Positions 19,012 to 27,453 of a stretch of DNA of 64,000 bases are shown one piece after another; the stretch's first letter is position 1; each line of letters begins with the position of its first letter. The position numbers and the translations under genes are program-made. The notes beneath the pieces were generated by a model. It searched no databases. It saw nothing but the letters and a program-made list of their open reading frames with translations, and was not told where the DNA came from. The stretch lies in the NCBI GenBank assembly GCA_964599915.1, contig CAZRHR010000004.1, positions 13,314-77,313 on the forward strand, read 5' to 3'. This DNA is from CAZRHR01 sp964599915 (GTDB taxonomy: Bacteria; Bacteroidota; Bacteroidia; CAIKAF01).

Positions 19012-19437
19012 CACCAAATGCAATTCCAAAAGTACGCCCGAAGTTGTATGCTTTTTGGGTACACACAATGTGGTACCCGCAGGCAATCGAATGGGGAGTT
19101 GCACCCGAAGGCTCGGATCCCCAGCGCCGTTTTGAGGTCCACTTTTTTCCGTGGCAGGCGTAAAAGCTAGCGTCATTTGATTGATTCGTAAGGTCCGCTC
19201 TTTGTAGGGAACAAAGTCTGAAAACCCACAAAAATCTGCCGGTTGTCCCGCAAACGCCGTTGATTTCTCCCCTGCATCTATGAAAATCTCCAATATAATG
19301 GCTTCGTGGCCTTTAGGAATGGTGTAGGATTGCCCTTCCTTTAACATCATTAGGCTTTTTTCCCCTACGGCAGAGAGTTGTCCCCAAATCATGCTACCGG
19401 TGAAAAACACCCCCATTAAGCAGATTAACTTTTTCAT
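19000..19437 (-). CDS. Secreted protein of unknown function
   Basis: 145 aa. Signal peptide MKKLICLMGVFFTGSMIWGQ, then a mature part of about 125 aa with alternating hydrophobic positions (YTIPKGHEAIILEIFIDA, RVQLPIRLPAGTTLCVPKK), suggesting a small beta-sandwich. No family recognised and no lipobox, so periplasmic or released. It is 71 bp downstream of another secreted unknown gene that is coupled to pyrG, all on the minus strand. Its stop region overlaps the convergent ExoVII-like gene by 12 bp. Confidence 0.72.
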   Translation of the reverse strand: MKKLICLMGVFFTGSMIWGQLSAVGEKSLMMLKEGQSYTIPKGHEAIILEIFIDAGEKSTAFAGQPADFCGFSDFVPYKERTLRINQMTLAFTPATEKSGPQNGAGDPSLRVQLPIRLPAGTTLCVPKKHTTSGVLLELHLVSPP

Positions 19438-19508
19438 AGGATTGAAATTATAGAAAAATTAGGTACGAATTCCTAAGAGCAACACCCATTTGGCGACCAA
19501 GAATGGAT

Positions 19509-20258
19509 TTACTCCCACCAAGTCTTTACATAAAACCTTCTGTAAGGTGCCCATACCAATTGGGAGGATCCCAGCCGATAAGGCAGGTCTTTGCCCACCG
19601 AAGCCACCGTGTGAATCTCTAATTTTACTCGTGCCCTATCTCCTCCCACAATACGGATGTCTAGAGGAATTTCATTTGATCCCTGCATGATTTTTTCCCG
19701 GAGGTGCGCCACAATTTTTGCCCGCATTTCCAAACAATCAAATGCGGATCCTTCGCATGTGAAAGTGTATTCTGCCATGCCATCGAATGTAATCCATTCT
19801 GGTTCTTCTACATAAAGTAAACGACGGTCGTTCTTCATGTCCGCATAGCCCTTTCGTGCCGCCTCTATATTTGGGAAGTCAAGTACCCTGATTTTTGGGG
19901 TCCTCGCTAGGTCCATTAACCCACGTAATCTGGAGGTTTCAAAAGCGTAGGTTTGTCCATTCCAAGCCAGGGTGTTGCAACCCAAAGAAATGCTCATCCA
20001 TGTTGGATTTTCTTCTTTTTGAGGTTTAATCCAAAGGTAATAATGAACCCCGCACCGGTTATTCACTTGGGTTTTTCCGGTATCCAGACCATGAAGGAAC
20101 CTAGCTATGGCAAGGCTATCACGTAGATAAAATTCGCCAAGGGTATCTGCAAAACTTGGACTTTTTTCCGTATGTCGCATTCCAATCATGAGGCTTTGCG
20201 CCAATATTGTGTTCTTTAGGAAAAAGAGCGCACATACAGAAAAAATGAACTTACGCAT
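19509..20258 (-). CDS. Secreted protein of unknown function, coupled to pyrG
   Basis: 249 aa with signal peptide MRKFIFSVCALFFLKNTILAQ. The mature part has four Cys, possibly forming two disulfides (CGVHYY, LGCNTLAW, FTCEGSAFDC) and Trp-rich ends (YVKTWWE). No recognised domain. The start codon overlaps the last 8 bases of pyrG, so the two are translated from one mRNA, although a secreted protein has no evident link to CTP synthesis. Its own downstream neighbour is also a short secreted unknown. Confidence 0.75.
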   Translation of the reverse strand: MRKFIFSVCALFFLKNTILAQSLMIGMRHTEKSPSFADTLGEFYLRDSLAIARFLHGLDTGKTQVNNRCGVHYYLWIKPQKEENPTWMSISLGCNTLAWNGQTYAFETSRLRGLMDLARTPKIRVLDFPNIEAARKGYADMKNDRRLLYVEEPEWITFDGMAEYTFTCEGSAFDCLEMRAKIVAHLREKIMQGSNEIPLDIRIVGGDRARVKLEIHTVASVGKDLPYRLGSSQLVWAPYRRFYVKTWWE

Positions 20259-21870
20259 TTTGATAATGGTTTAAAGCAGCACCAATAAACCCTACGAAAA
20301 GGGGATGAGGGAGGTCAACCGTACTTTTATATTCCGGATGAAATTGGCTTCCAATGAAGAAAGGATGGTCTTTGATTTCAACGATTTCTACCAAACCCGC
20401 TTCCGGATGCGTTCCTGCGGCTATTAACCCTGCAGATTCAAAGGCAGATAAAAAACGATTGTTCAATTCATATCGGTGTCGGTGCCTTTCGGAAATTCGG
20501 TTTTTTCCATACAACTGATGGGCTAGGCTGTCTTCTGCCAAAACGCAGGGATAACTGCCCAAGCGCATGGTCCCTCCTTTGGCGACTTGTTCTCCCTGTC
20601 CCTCCATAAAATCAATGACCGGATGTTGGGTTTCCATTTGAAATTCTGTGGAATGTGCGCCAGACCAGCCAAGGACATGCCGGGCAAATTCAATGACTGC
20701 GCATTGCATACCTAGGCAAATGCCTAAAAATGGAATTTTTGCCTCACGCGCAAAACGCACGGCTTCAATCTTTCCTTCAATACCTCGGTGACCAAAACCT
20801 GGTGCCACCAAAACGCCATGGATTCCGGCTAATTTTTCAGCGATGTTTTCTCGGTGTAATTCTTCGGAGTGAACCCACCGAATTTTCACCCGCGTTTTAT
20901 GGCTAACCCCGCCATGAATCAGGGCTTCATGGATGGATTTATAGGCATCCTTTAGCTCGATATATTTGCCTACCAAGGCGACTTCTACTTCTTTTTCCGG
21001 ATTTTTCAGGTCGTGCAAAAAGCGTTTCCATTGATTGAGATCTGGCGCATGAAACCCGGTGATTTGCAGTTTTTTCATGACCACTTCATCCAGTTGTTCG
21101 GTCTGCATCATCAGCGGAACATCATATATAGATTCGGCATCCAAACATTCTATCACCGACTCTTGGCCCACATTACAGAAAAGCGCAATTTTTTTTCGGA
21201 TGTCTTCAGATAAAGGATATTCTGTTCTGCAAGCAACAATATCGGGCTGTACGCCTTGTTCCAGCAAGGTTTTTACAGCATATTGTGTGGGTTTGGTTTT
21301 AAGTTCACCCGCTGCTTTCAAGTAAGGCACCAGGGTCAAATGAATGACCAAACCATTTTGAGGGCCCAGTTCATATTTCAATTGACGAACCGCCTCGATG
21401 TAGGGTAGGGATTCAATGTCGCCCACTGTGCCCCCAATTTCCGTGATGATGACATCATATGCATCATCTTCGGCCAACAGTCCGATGCACCTTTTGATTT
21501 CATCGGTGATATGCGGAATCACTTGCACGGTTTTTCCCAGATAGTCGCCTCGGCGTTCCCGAGAAATAACAGTCTGGTAAATTCTGCCGGTGGTTACATT
21601 ATTGGCCTGGGAGGTGGGTACGCCTAGAAATCTTTCGTAATGTCCAAGATCCAAATCGGTTTCCGCGCCATCTTCGGTCACAAAGCACTCGCCATGTTCG
21701 TAGGGATTCAGTGTGCCCGGGTCCACATTGATGTAGGGATCCAGTTTTTGAATGGTTACCCGAATTCCTCTGGCTCTTAGTAGTTTTCCAAGAGATGCAG
21801 AAACAATTCCTTTGCCCAGAGAAGAGGAAACCCCGCCGGTAACGAAAATAAATTTTGCTTTAGATGGCAT
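20251..21870 (-). CDS. pyrG: CTP synthase
   Basis: 539 aa, the normal length. It converts UTP to CTP with ATP and glutamine. The N-terminal synthetase domain starts KFIFVTGGVSSSLGKGIVSA with the P-loop and contains DPYINVDPGTLNPYEHGECF and the ITEIGGTVGDIES Mg/allosteric segment. The C-terminal class I glutamine amidotransferase domain has the nucleophile motif GICLGMQ and the catalytic HPE (GSQFHPEYKS). A TAnnTTTG box lies 25 nt upstream. The gene is followed with an 8-bp overlap by a secreted unknown. Confidence 0.99.
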   Translation of the reverse strand: MPSKAKFIFVTGGVSSSLGKGIVSASLGKLLRARGIRVTIQKLDPYINVDPGTLNPYEHGECFVTEDGAETDLDLGHYERFLGVPTSQANNVTTGRIYQTVISRERRGDYLGKTVQVIPHITDEIKRCIGLLAEDDAYDVIITEIGGTVGDIESLPYIEAVRQLKYELGPQNGLVIHLTLVPYLKAAGELKTKPTQYAVKTLLEQGVQPDIVACRTEYPLSEDIRKKIALFCNVGQESVIECLDAESIYDVPLMMQTEQLDEVVMKKLQITGFHAPDLNQWKRFLHDLKNPEKEVEVALVGKYIELKDAYKSIHEALIHGGVSHKTRVKIRWVHSEELHRENIAEKLAGIHGVLVAPGFGHRGIEGKIEAVRFAREAKIPFLGICLGMQCAVIEFARHVLGWSGAHSTEFQMETQHPVIDFMEGQGEQVAKGGTMRLGSYPCVLAEDSLAHQLYGKNRISERHRHRYELNNRFLSAFESAGLIAAGTHPEAGLVEIVEIKDHPFFIGSQFHPEYKSTVDLPHPLFVGFIGAALNHYQNA

Positions 21871-21895
21871 GTTGTTCGTATTTACCTACGGGATG

Positions 21896-21903
21896 CAAAG
21901 GTA
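21896..21903 (-). promoter_or_regulatory. Candidate -7 promoter element of pyrG
   Basis: The minus strand reads TACCTTTG (consensus TAnnTTTG), 25 nt before the pyrG ATG. No good -33 element seen. Confidence 0.5.
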
Positions 21904-22266
21904 AGGAATTTAGCCCGGCTTGTACCGCACTGCATCCTGCCAACACAAATAAATAGGGTTTCGGTTTTTGCGCCCACCATTCTAGTGACCATTGAAGCCC
22001 ATGGGAGTATTTTAGTTACATCAGCCATCAGATTTCGTTTGTACCCAACCGGCTGGGTCTAGCCGATAAGCCGTTGGTACTGTCGAAAACCGGTCATTGA
22101 GCGTAGCCGAAAATCGGTCATTGAGCACTTATTACCTCAATGGAAGGAATGGGTTAATCAAACACGCCGTTTCTAATCCAGACCAGCGTGAAGTGCCAAA
22201 ATTGTTTTCCCCCAATGAGCTTAAAAATTCAAGGTGTTTGGCAGAATGACATGGAAAATGAAAATT

Positions 22267-22678
22267 GGGGCTACGCCCACCCCTCCCCGTGGTCAATTTA
22301 AATCATCCAGCGAAATATAATNNNNNNNNNNNNNNNNNNNNNNNNNNNNNNNNNNNNNNNNNNNNNNNNNNNNNNNNNNNNNNNNNNNNNNNNNNNNNNN
22401 NNNNNNNNNNNNNNNNNNNNNTTAAAAAGTCATCGAGTGCAAACTGCCACGAAAATCGGGGCTACGCCCACCCCTCCCCGTGGTCAATTTAAATCATCCA
22501 GCGAAATATAATCGGAACGTATCCGCTTAGAATCGATTAAAGCAGATGGATGGAAAATGCCGACGTAGACTTCAATTCCCTCCGCCGGCCAGAGAATAAA
22601 TGATCCCAACTCCACACTAAAGTTTAAAAAGTCATCGAGTGCAAACTGCCACGAAAATCGGGGCTACGCCCACCCCTC
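22267..22678. repeat. 202-bp tandem repeat, partly collapsed at an assembly gap
   Basis: One complete unit is 22422-22623. A second copy begins at 22624 and matches until 22678. The end of an earlier copy is seen at 22267-22321, just before the N run. The shared marker GGGGCTACGCCCACCCC occurs at 22267, 22458 and 22660; the last two are 202 bp apart. The first pair is 191 bp apart but includes 100 N in the place of 111 bp, so the real period is also 202 if the gap holds 111 bp. Confidence 0.9.
22322..22421. other. Assembly gap (100 N)
   Basis: Exactly 100 N, a conventional scaffold gap length rather than a measured one. Both sides are the same tandem repeat, so the gap most likely hides 111 bp plus an unknown number of 202-bp units. 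Confidence 0.97.
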
Positions 22679-22960
22679 ATTCAACTCAACTATCGCCCCA
22701 TACGAAGTCGAAGGGACCTGACAACCCATAGCTTTTTTTTAGATTCTAAAGGCTTAGAGAAACTTTTGTTTCCTCAAAATGGCCTTCATATTCTTGATAT
22801 TCAAAAATTAAAATGATTATTCACTGGATGGACCACTTTGATATCATCTTTAAGTCTAAACCAAAGCGTTCCTGATGTCCTCAATAATGGACCCACATTC
22901 CCCAACTTATCTCGCCTTACATTTTATATTGACCCTAGCGGAGAACTCTACTGCTCAAAA

Positions 22961-22994
22961 ATAAAAAAGGCTGCCGGGGATGCCGACAGCCTTT
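22961..22994 (-). terminator. Intrinsic terminator of the T9SS cargo gene
   Basis: On the minus strand a 12-bp stem (22983-22994 with 22966-22977, one G-U pair) with a 5-nt loop is followed by a T-rich tail. It lies about 18 bp beyond the stop codon at 23013. Confidence 0.9.
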
Positions 22995-23012
22995 CAAAGA
23001 ATATGAGTGATT

Positions 23013-23966
23013 TTAGGGCTTCACCACTTTTACACGTGCCAACGGATGGAAGTCTGTTTGTACCAAAACGGTATAGGCACCGGCGGCCCAGGTTTGGGTG
23101 GACAAGGTATTGTTGGCTTGTTCTGTACGTATATCCTGAATCATGCGACCTTGCATGTCGTATACACGGATACGTACTGCTTCCTTCATATTTTCAAGAT
23201 TTACATGCAATTGCTCTGAAGCTACTGTAGGGAAAATCTTTACCAAGTCGCTGTTTTCCAAAGGATTTACACTTGCAGGGAAAGCAAAATTGATGTCATC
23301 CAAAAACAATTCAGAGTTTTCCTGACCTACACTTCCTTGTAGATTTACAAGGTTGTATCCTCCTGACGAACAAAGAATAACGTTCACAGAATCCGGGGTG
23401 TCACTGGTGAGGTAATTAATGGTCAACGTTTCTTGGGTGTAGCTGGTCACCGCATTGCGCACGACATTGCTTCCTGTTCCTACCACAATGCGTTGTTGGT
23501 TCAGTGCGTCCCATTTGGTGAATTCTACATAAAACGCAGCCGAGTCACCATTTACCGGATTGTATTTGTACCAGAAGTTCAAGGAGGTGGGGCGAAATGC
23601 ATAGGCACGACCAAGGGCAATGGATTGGGTTGTGATATCTACATCACCTGTTCCAATGTATCCGGGGATCAAGATAGAGCCTAATGTTTTGGTGATTACA
23701 CGAACGGAATAGGTTCCGTTATGTACATCCGCAGCGGCACTTACGCGAAAGGCAGTTGCCGGGGTAAGTGGGGCGGTTAAAATTTCATTTAAAGACCTTA
23801 GGAAATTTTGGGTCCGGTCTGTGTTTGGACCTAAATCCAAGTAAGGATTGCCATTTTGTGCGGTATATGAATTCCAAATTTCCACATCGCCATTGACAAT
23901 GTTTTGTGCTTGAACTTGCACGCCTAAGGAAAGTGCTACCGCAGATAGGGTAAACAGTTTTTTCAT
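23013..23966 (-). CDS. T9SS-exported protein, PCMD-like domain with C-terminal sorting signal
   Basis: 317 aa. Signal peptide MKKLFTLSAVALSLGVQVQAQ. The body opens with NGDVEIWNSYTAQNG and has YAFRPTSLNFWYKYNPVNGDSA and ELFLDDINF, resembling the PCMD (putative carbohydrate metabolism) beta-sandwich of Bacteroidota surface proteins. The last 80 residues are a T9SS type A sorting domain: VKIFPTVASEQLHV, RVYDMQGRMI, WAAGAYTVLVQ and the basic end KVVKP. It lies 44 bp downstream of a TonB-dependent receptor on the same strand, with its own -7 boxes in the gap. Role in glycan binding is only a guess from the fold. Confidence 0.82.
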   Translation of the reverse strand: MKKLFTLSAVALSLGVQVQAQNIVNGDVEIWNSYTAQNGNPYLDLGPNTDRTQNFLRSLNEILTAPLTPATAFRVSAAADVHNGTYSVRVITKTLGSILIPGYIGTGDVDITTQSIALGRAYAFRPTSLNFWYKYNPVNGDSAAFYVEFTKWDALNQQRIVVGTGSNVVRNAVTSYTQETLTINYLTSDTPDSVNVILCSSGGYNLVNLQGSVGQENSELFLDDINFAFPASVNPLENSDLVKIFPTVASEQLHVNLENMKEAVRIRVYDMQGRMIQDIRTEQANNTLSTQTWAAGAYTVLVQTDFHPLARVKVVKP

Positions 23967-23985
23967 GGTTGTTTTATTTTGGGGT

Positions 23986-23993
23986 CAAACTTA
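23986..23993 (-). promoter_or_regulatory. Candidate -7 promoter element of the T9SS cargo gene
   Basis: The minus strand reads TAAGTTTG, an exact TAnnTTTG match, 19 nt before the ATG. A second match (TATTTTTG) overlaps the same gap at 23995-24002. Confidence 0.5.
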
Positions 23994-24010
23994 TCAAAAA
24001 TAATGCCGAA

Positions 24011-26530
24011 TTAGAATTTTACCGACACTTGAAGGGTGGTTAATCTGGGCGGCGCGATGCCGAGCGGTCGGACACTATACTCTTCGTTGAGTATATTATC
24101 TACTATAAAGGCAAATCGATAATTTTTGTATTGAACGGCAATGCGTGCGTCAAATACCCAAGCACCAGCGCCTTGCCTTGCCAAGAATTGTGGTAAACTG
24201 GCAAAAGGAGTGCCTGTAGCAAAAAAGAAATTATCCAATTGTCTCATGGTACTATAATATCTGGCAGTAGCACCTAAGGACAACCATTTCCAAGTAAATT
24301 GCATATCCGCATTCACCAAATGCTCAATCCGGTATTTTAATATGCCTTCTTGTCGAATGGTGGTGTCTGATATGGTATTGTTATAGGAAATGTAAAAGGT
24401 GTCTATTTCTCCGGTTATGAGGTTTTGCGTGGGGTAGCTTCCAAAGGCTTTATCTGGTTCCAAGGTTTGGGGTAAAGCATAGGTATAACCTACGTTTACA
24501 TCCAATTGTGCCTTTTTTCCTAATCTAATATTGGCAAATGCCATGGCTTCTACACCTCGAATCCTTGCCCTGCCAGTATTGTAAAAGCGAAATCCTGAGG
24601 GAGCAATACTCGAGTTTTCAAAGGCAAATTCTACATAATCATTATACTCCTGCCAGAAACCTGCCAAATCAAAAAAGCCTTTGACCGTTTTTCCAAATTT
24701 GTAGAGTTGTTTGATGCCAATTTCTGCTGACCAAGATTCCTCTGGTCTTAGGTTGGGATTGGCAAAAAATCCGGATCCACCTGAACTCACAGAGATAAAC
24801 CTTTCTCCAATGGTGGGAAAACGAAATCCTTGACCAATGCTGCCTCGTAAGTAGGTCCCTTGGGTCATGCGGAAGTTGGAGCCCAAACGAAATACAGGTC
24901 GGTTGGCGGTATAATCTAATAGTTTGAAGTATTCCCAACGTGCACCCCCAGTGAGTGTAAACCTTTTCCAAAGCACTTTTTCAAGCTGGGCATACGCCGC
25001 TACGTTTAAAGCGGTGGACACGGAATCTCCTGTGCCATTGGACGCAAATACGCCTCCTTTAGACCAAGTGTGGTTAATGCTCACGCCTCCTGTAAAACTA
25101 AGATTTTTGGTCAGAAACGGTAAGAATCCAGATTCGGTAAGGTTTCGTGAAAATTGGTATTCAGCAAATAAGGTTCTTGCACGGGTGTCTTGGGCCAACC
25201 GGTTTACATCGGCGGGTGAACCCTGGATATCGCCATCGCTCCAGCTTTGGAACCAACGGGCCCGTAAAATATGGTTATTGCCTTTTTTTCCGCGGTACAT
25301 CACATAGGGATCGATGTACATCATGGAATTTCTGAAATTGGTCAGTGACCCGGTACTCATGTTGTAAATGTTGGTGTCTGCATCCTGCCAGAAAAAGCTC
25401 TGACCTTCTTGCATGTACAATACATTTCCATTTAAACCAAAAGAAAGACCTTCCACACTTTTAAGCCGGAACCTCGTGTTAAAATTGACCCGGATGGATT
25501 TTTCATATTCACCTCGGTTAATCCTGGTGGAATCGAAATCAGGAAGGGTAGGAATTTGAGACTTTACAGGTTCGCCTCCTCTAAATCCGTCGTCCCATAG
25601 CGCTTGACCGCCCACCACAAAATCCATTTCCAATTTCTGGTCTTTGGTTTTGAAGATTCGGGAGTGATAGAAATTTGCCCCGGTTTTTAGCGGATTAAAG
25701 CCTGTCCAAGGGGTTTTGTAGGCATCCCTTGGGCGGTTCCATGTGCCAGCAAAGAAGGTGACTTTGGTTTCCGGTTTTGGACCCGGAAAGGCCGTTCGGA
25801 TATTAATCACACCATTGGAAGCACCTGACCCATATAGCACAGAAGCTGCCCCCTTTACCACTTCAATCTGGTCCATGTTTTCCATTGGATAAAAACTCCA
25901 CACGGGACGGCCGGCATCTCCACGAACCAGCGGCATGTCGTCAATTAATATCATCACCCGACTTCCCAATCCGGAGGAAAAACCTGAACCCGCCCTAATT
26001 TGGGGTTCGGCATCTACAATAGCCACGCCGGGAATTTGTTCAATCGCGGCTTCTGCACTTGTGGCATTTCTGTTTTGAACCAAACTAGGTTTGACCAAAG
26101 AAATGGAAACCGTTGATTCCTCTAATTTGGTAGGATTTCGACTTTCTGAGTACACTACCTCATTTAATTCCAAAGCCGACGGCTCCATATGGATATCTAA
26201 AAATAGAATTTCACCTGCCTTTAGGGTGACTTCCTTGGTTATTCTTGTAAATCCAACGGCGGAAAAATGGAGGTTGTAGGTTCCCGGGACATTTTCTAAA
26301 CGATAAAACCCATTGAAATCTGAAATGGCACCCTTAATCGATGTTCCGTCGGGCACCTGGTTCTCTTGGCCTGGTTTGCTTAGATACACAGTAACCAATG
26401 GAATGGTTTCCTTGGTGGACGCATCAAAAATTTTTCCTTGTATGGAACCATTCTTGGTTTGTGCGATAAGAGGGTGGCAAAATAGACCGACCCACAACAG
26501 GCCGATCACCCACATGATATTTTTGCGCAT
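24011..26530 (-). CDS. TonB-dependent outer-membrane receptor
   Basis: 839 aa. Signal peptide (MRKNIMWVIGLLWVGLFCHPLIAQ), then a carboxypeptidase-regulatory-like domain at about 27-115 (GSIQGKIFDASTKETIPLVTVYL), a plug domain at about 130-245 (ESTVSISLVKPSLVQNRNATSAEAAIEQIPGV and the VLYGSGASNGVINIRT turn), then a beta-barrel ending in the aromatic LQVSVKF. It should import a large or scarce substrate using TonB energy. There is no SusD-like partner, so it is not a classic SusCD pair; the receptor type (siderophore, metal, vitamin) cannot be decided. The next gene downstream is a T9SS cargo. Confidence 0.93.
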   Translation of the reverse strand: MRKNIMWVIGLLWVGLFCHPLIAQTKNGSIQGKIFDASTKETIPLVTVYLSKPGQENQVPDGTSIKGAISDFNGFYRLENVPGTYNLHFSAVGFTRITKEVTLKAGEILFLDIHMEPSALELNEVVYSESRNPTKLEESTVSISLVKPSLVQNRNATSAEAAIEQIPGVAIVDAEPQIRAGSGFSSGLGSRVMILIDDMPLVRGDAGRPVWSFYPMENMDQIEVVKGAASVLYGSGASNGVINIRTAFPGPKPETKVTFFAGTWNRPRDAYKTPWTGFNPLKTGANFYHSRIFKTKDQKLEMDFVVGGQALWDDGFRGGEPVKSQIPTLPDFDSTRINRGEYEKSIRVNFNTRFRLKSVEGLSFGLNGNVLYMQEGQSFFWQDADTNIYNMSTGSLTNFRNSMMYIDPYVMYRGKKGNNHILRARWFQSWSDGDIQGSPADVNRLAQDTRARTLFAEYQFSRNLTESGFLPFLTKNLSFTGGVSINHTWSKGGVFASNGTGDSVSTALNVAAYAQLEKVLWKRFTLTGGARWEYFKLLDYTANRPVFRLGSNFRMTQGTYLRGSIGQGFRFPTIGERFISVSSGGSGFFANPNLRPEESWSAEIGIKQLYKFGKTVKGFFDLAGFWQEYNDYVEFAFENSSIAPSGFRFYNTGRARIRGVEAMAFANIRLGKKAQLDVNVGYTYALPQTLEPDKAFGSYPTQNLITGEIDTFYISYNNTISDTTIRQEGILKYRIEHLVNADMQFTWKWLSLGATARYYSTMRQLDNFFFATGTPFASLPQFLARQGAGAWVFDARIAVQYKNYRFAFIVDNILNEEYSVRPLGIAPPRLTTLQVSVKF

Positions 26531-26715
26531 GCGCTGTTGTCTTTGTTTTAGGTTACGAAATTGAGAATTTTTTTGAACTCTTCACTTTTTTTGGCCTTTC
26601 CATAGCCAAAGAATGAGCCCAATTCCCATTATACTTCAAGAAGTTTGTATGAAAACGAAAATCATAAAAATCATATTTACAAGTCTTTACTTCATGGAAT
26701 AGACGCGGTTCTCTT

Positions 26716-27453
26716 TTAAAACCAGTCGTTTGAAGGTAGGGGTAAATACTTACGCTCATGTTCTTTTGGTAAATCCTTGGGATTAAAGGGTTGGATTTTT
26801 GCCCAACGCGCCACCAATCCACTGGCTTCTTTTTCGGTGCCATGCACATGTGAAAAATGTTGGGGTTGAAGCTGTTTTAATCCAGCTTCGAGCCACGGGA
26901 TACCGCCGGAAATGGTGCCGCCCAGCCACCAAGGTAACGTGTATTTTTGCAATCCTGTGAGCCACAGCCTGGCACCGGGCGCAGGTGCATCATGGGTCAC
27001 CCGATAACCATGCGGGGAGTACAATACGCGTTCTCCCGAGTCCGGCGTATGAAATTCGAAAAGACTATGTAAAAGGGCGTGGCCATACTTGCGAATTTGA
27101 ATGGGGCCGGACGCCCAAGTTTTTACTTTTTTTTCCTTACCTAAAATTCGCTTTTCGCCCAATTTTTTTAGGGTGGGTGCATGAAAATGGTCGGTAAAGG
27201 GGTGAGAGATAAAAACCTCGAAGTCTTCCGGAAGCGCTCGGAAGCCAGGCTGGTAATCTGGTAAGGATTGTTTAGAGAACCAAGGAGCAAAATCGGTTTG
27301 TGCGCCCATGAGCCATGGATCAATGACCAAATGATGCGAACCATGTTTCACTAAAAAGGAGCTGTCTGCATTGAGCCTTCGCCATTCCATGTAGTCAGGA
27401 TTTTGAAGGAAACCAAGGAATGAGGCTTGAAACTCTTTTTTGGTAGGCAGCAT
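26716..27453 (-). CDS. Metallo-beta-lactamase-fold-like protein with degenerate metal site
   Basis: 245 aa from the ATG at 27453; an ATG at 27390 (MEWRRLNADSS, 224 aa) is also plausible and would avoid a 59-bp overlap with the gene upstream. The start SSFLVKHGSHHLVIDPWL and the later SHPFTDHFH resemble the MBL-fold hydrolases that open with a substrate strand and then HxHxDH, but here the second His of that motif is Phe. HFSHVHGTE near the end may supply another ligand. Substrate unknown. Third gene of a dnaX-DUF1295-MBL run. Confidence 0.72.
   Translation of the reverse strand: MLPTKKEFQASFLGFLQNPDYMEWRRLNADSSFLVKHGSHHLVIDPWLMGAQTDFAPWFSKQSLPDYQPGFRALPEDFEVFISHPFTDHFHAPTLKKLGEKRILGKEKKVKTWASGPIQIRKYGHALLHSLFEFHTPDSGERVLYSPHGYRVTHDAPAPGARLWLTGLQKYTLPWWLGGTISGGIPWLEAGLKQLQPQHFSHVHGTEKEASGLVARWAKIQPFNPKDLPKEHERKYLPLPSNDWF

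Larger units (their letters stand above)
21904..22960. other. Gene-free region with repeats and assembly gap
   Basis: About 1.06 kb with no credible gene. It holds two short direct repeats of CGGTCATTGAGC (22091-22102, 22115-22126), three copies or part copies of a 202-bp tandem repeat between 22267 and 22678, and a 100-N gap. A 59-codon open frame without a recognisable start (minus strand, 22487-22663) lies inside the repeat; I do not recognise its product. Confidence 0.75.

Noticed and set aside
18518..19231. 237-codon minus-strand frame
   Set aside because: It lies antisense to the ExoVII-like gene and across the next gene; composition is that of a shadow frame.
22265..22492. Open reading frame across the N run
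   Set aside because: Almost half of it is unknown bases and the rest is the 202-bp repeat; no evidence of coding.
22267..22678. Possible CRISPR array
   Set aside because: Repeat units are 202 bp and adjacent, with no short spacers and no cas genes.
22838..23230. 130-codon frame on the plus strand
   Set aside because: It runs through the minus-strand terminator and antisense to the sorting domain of the T9SS cargo at 23013-23966, with no protein-like features of its own.
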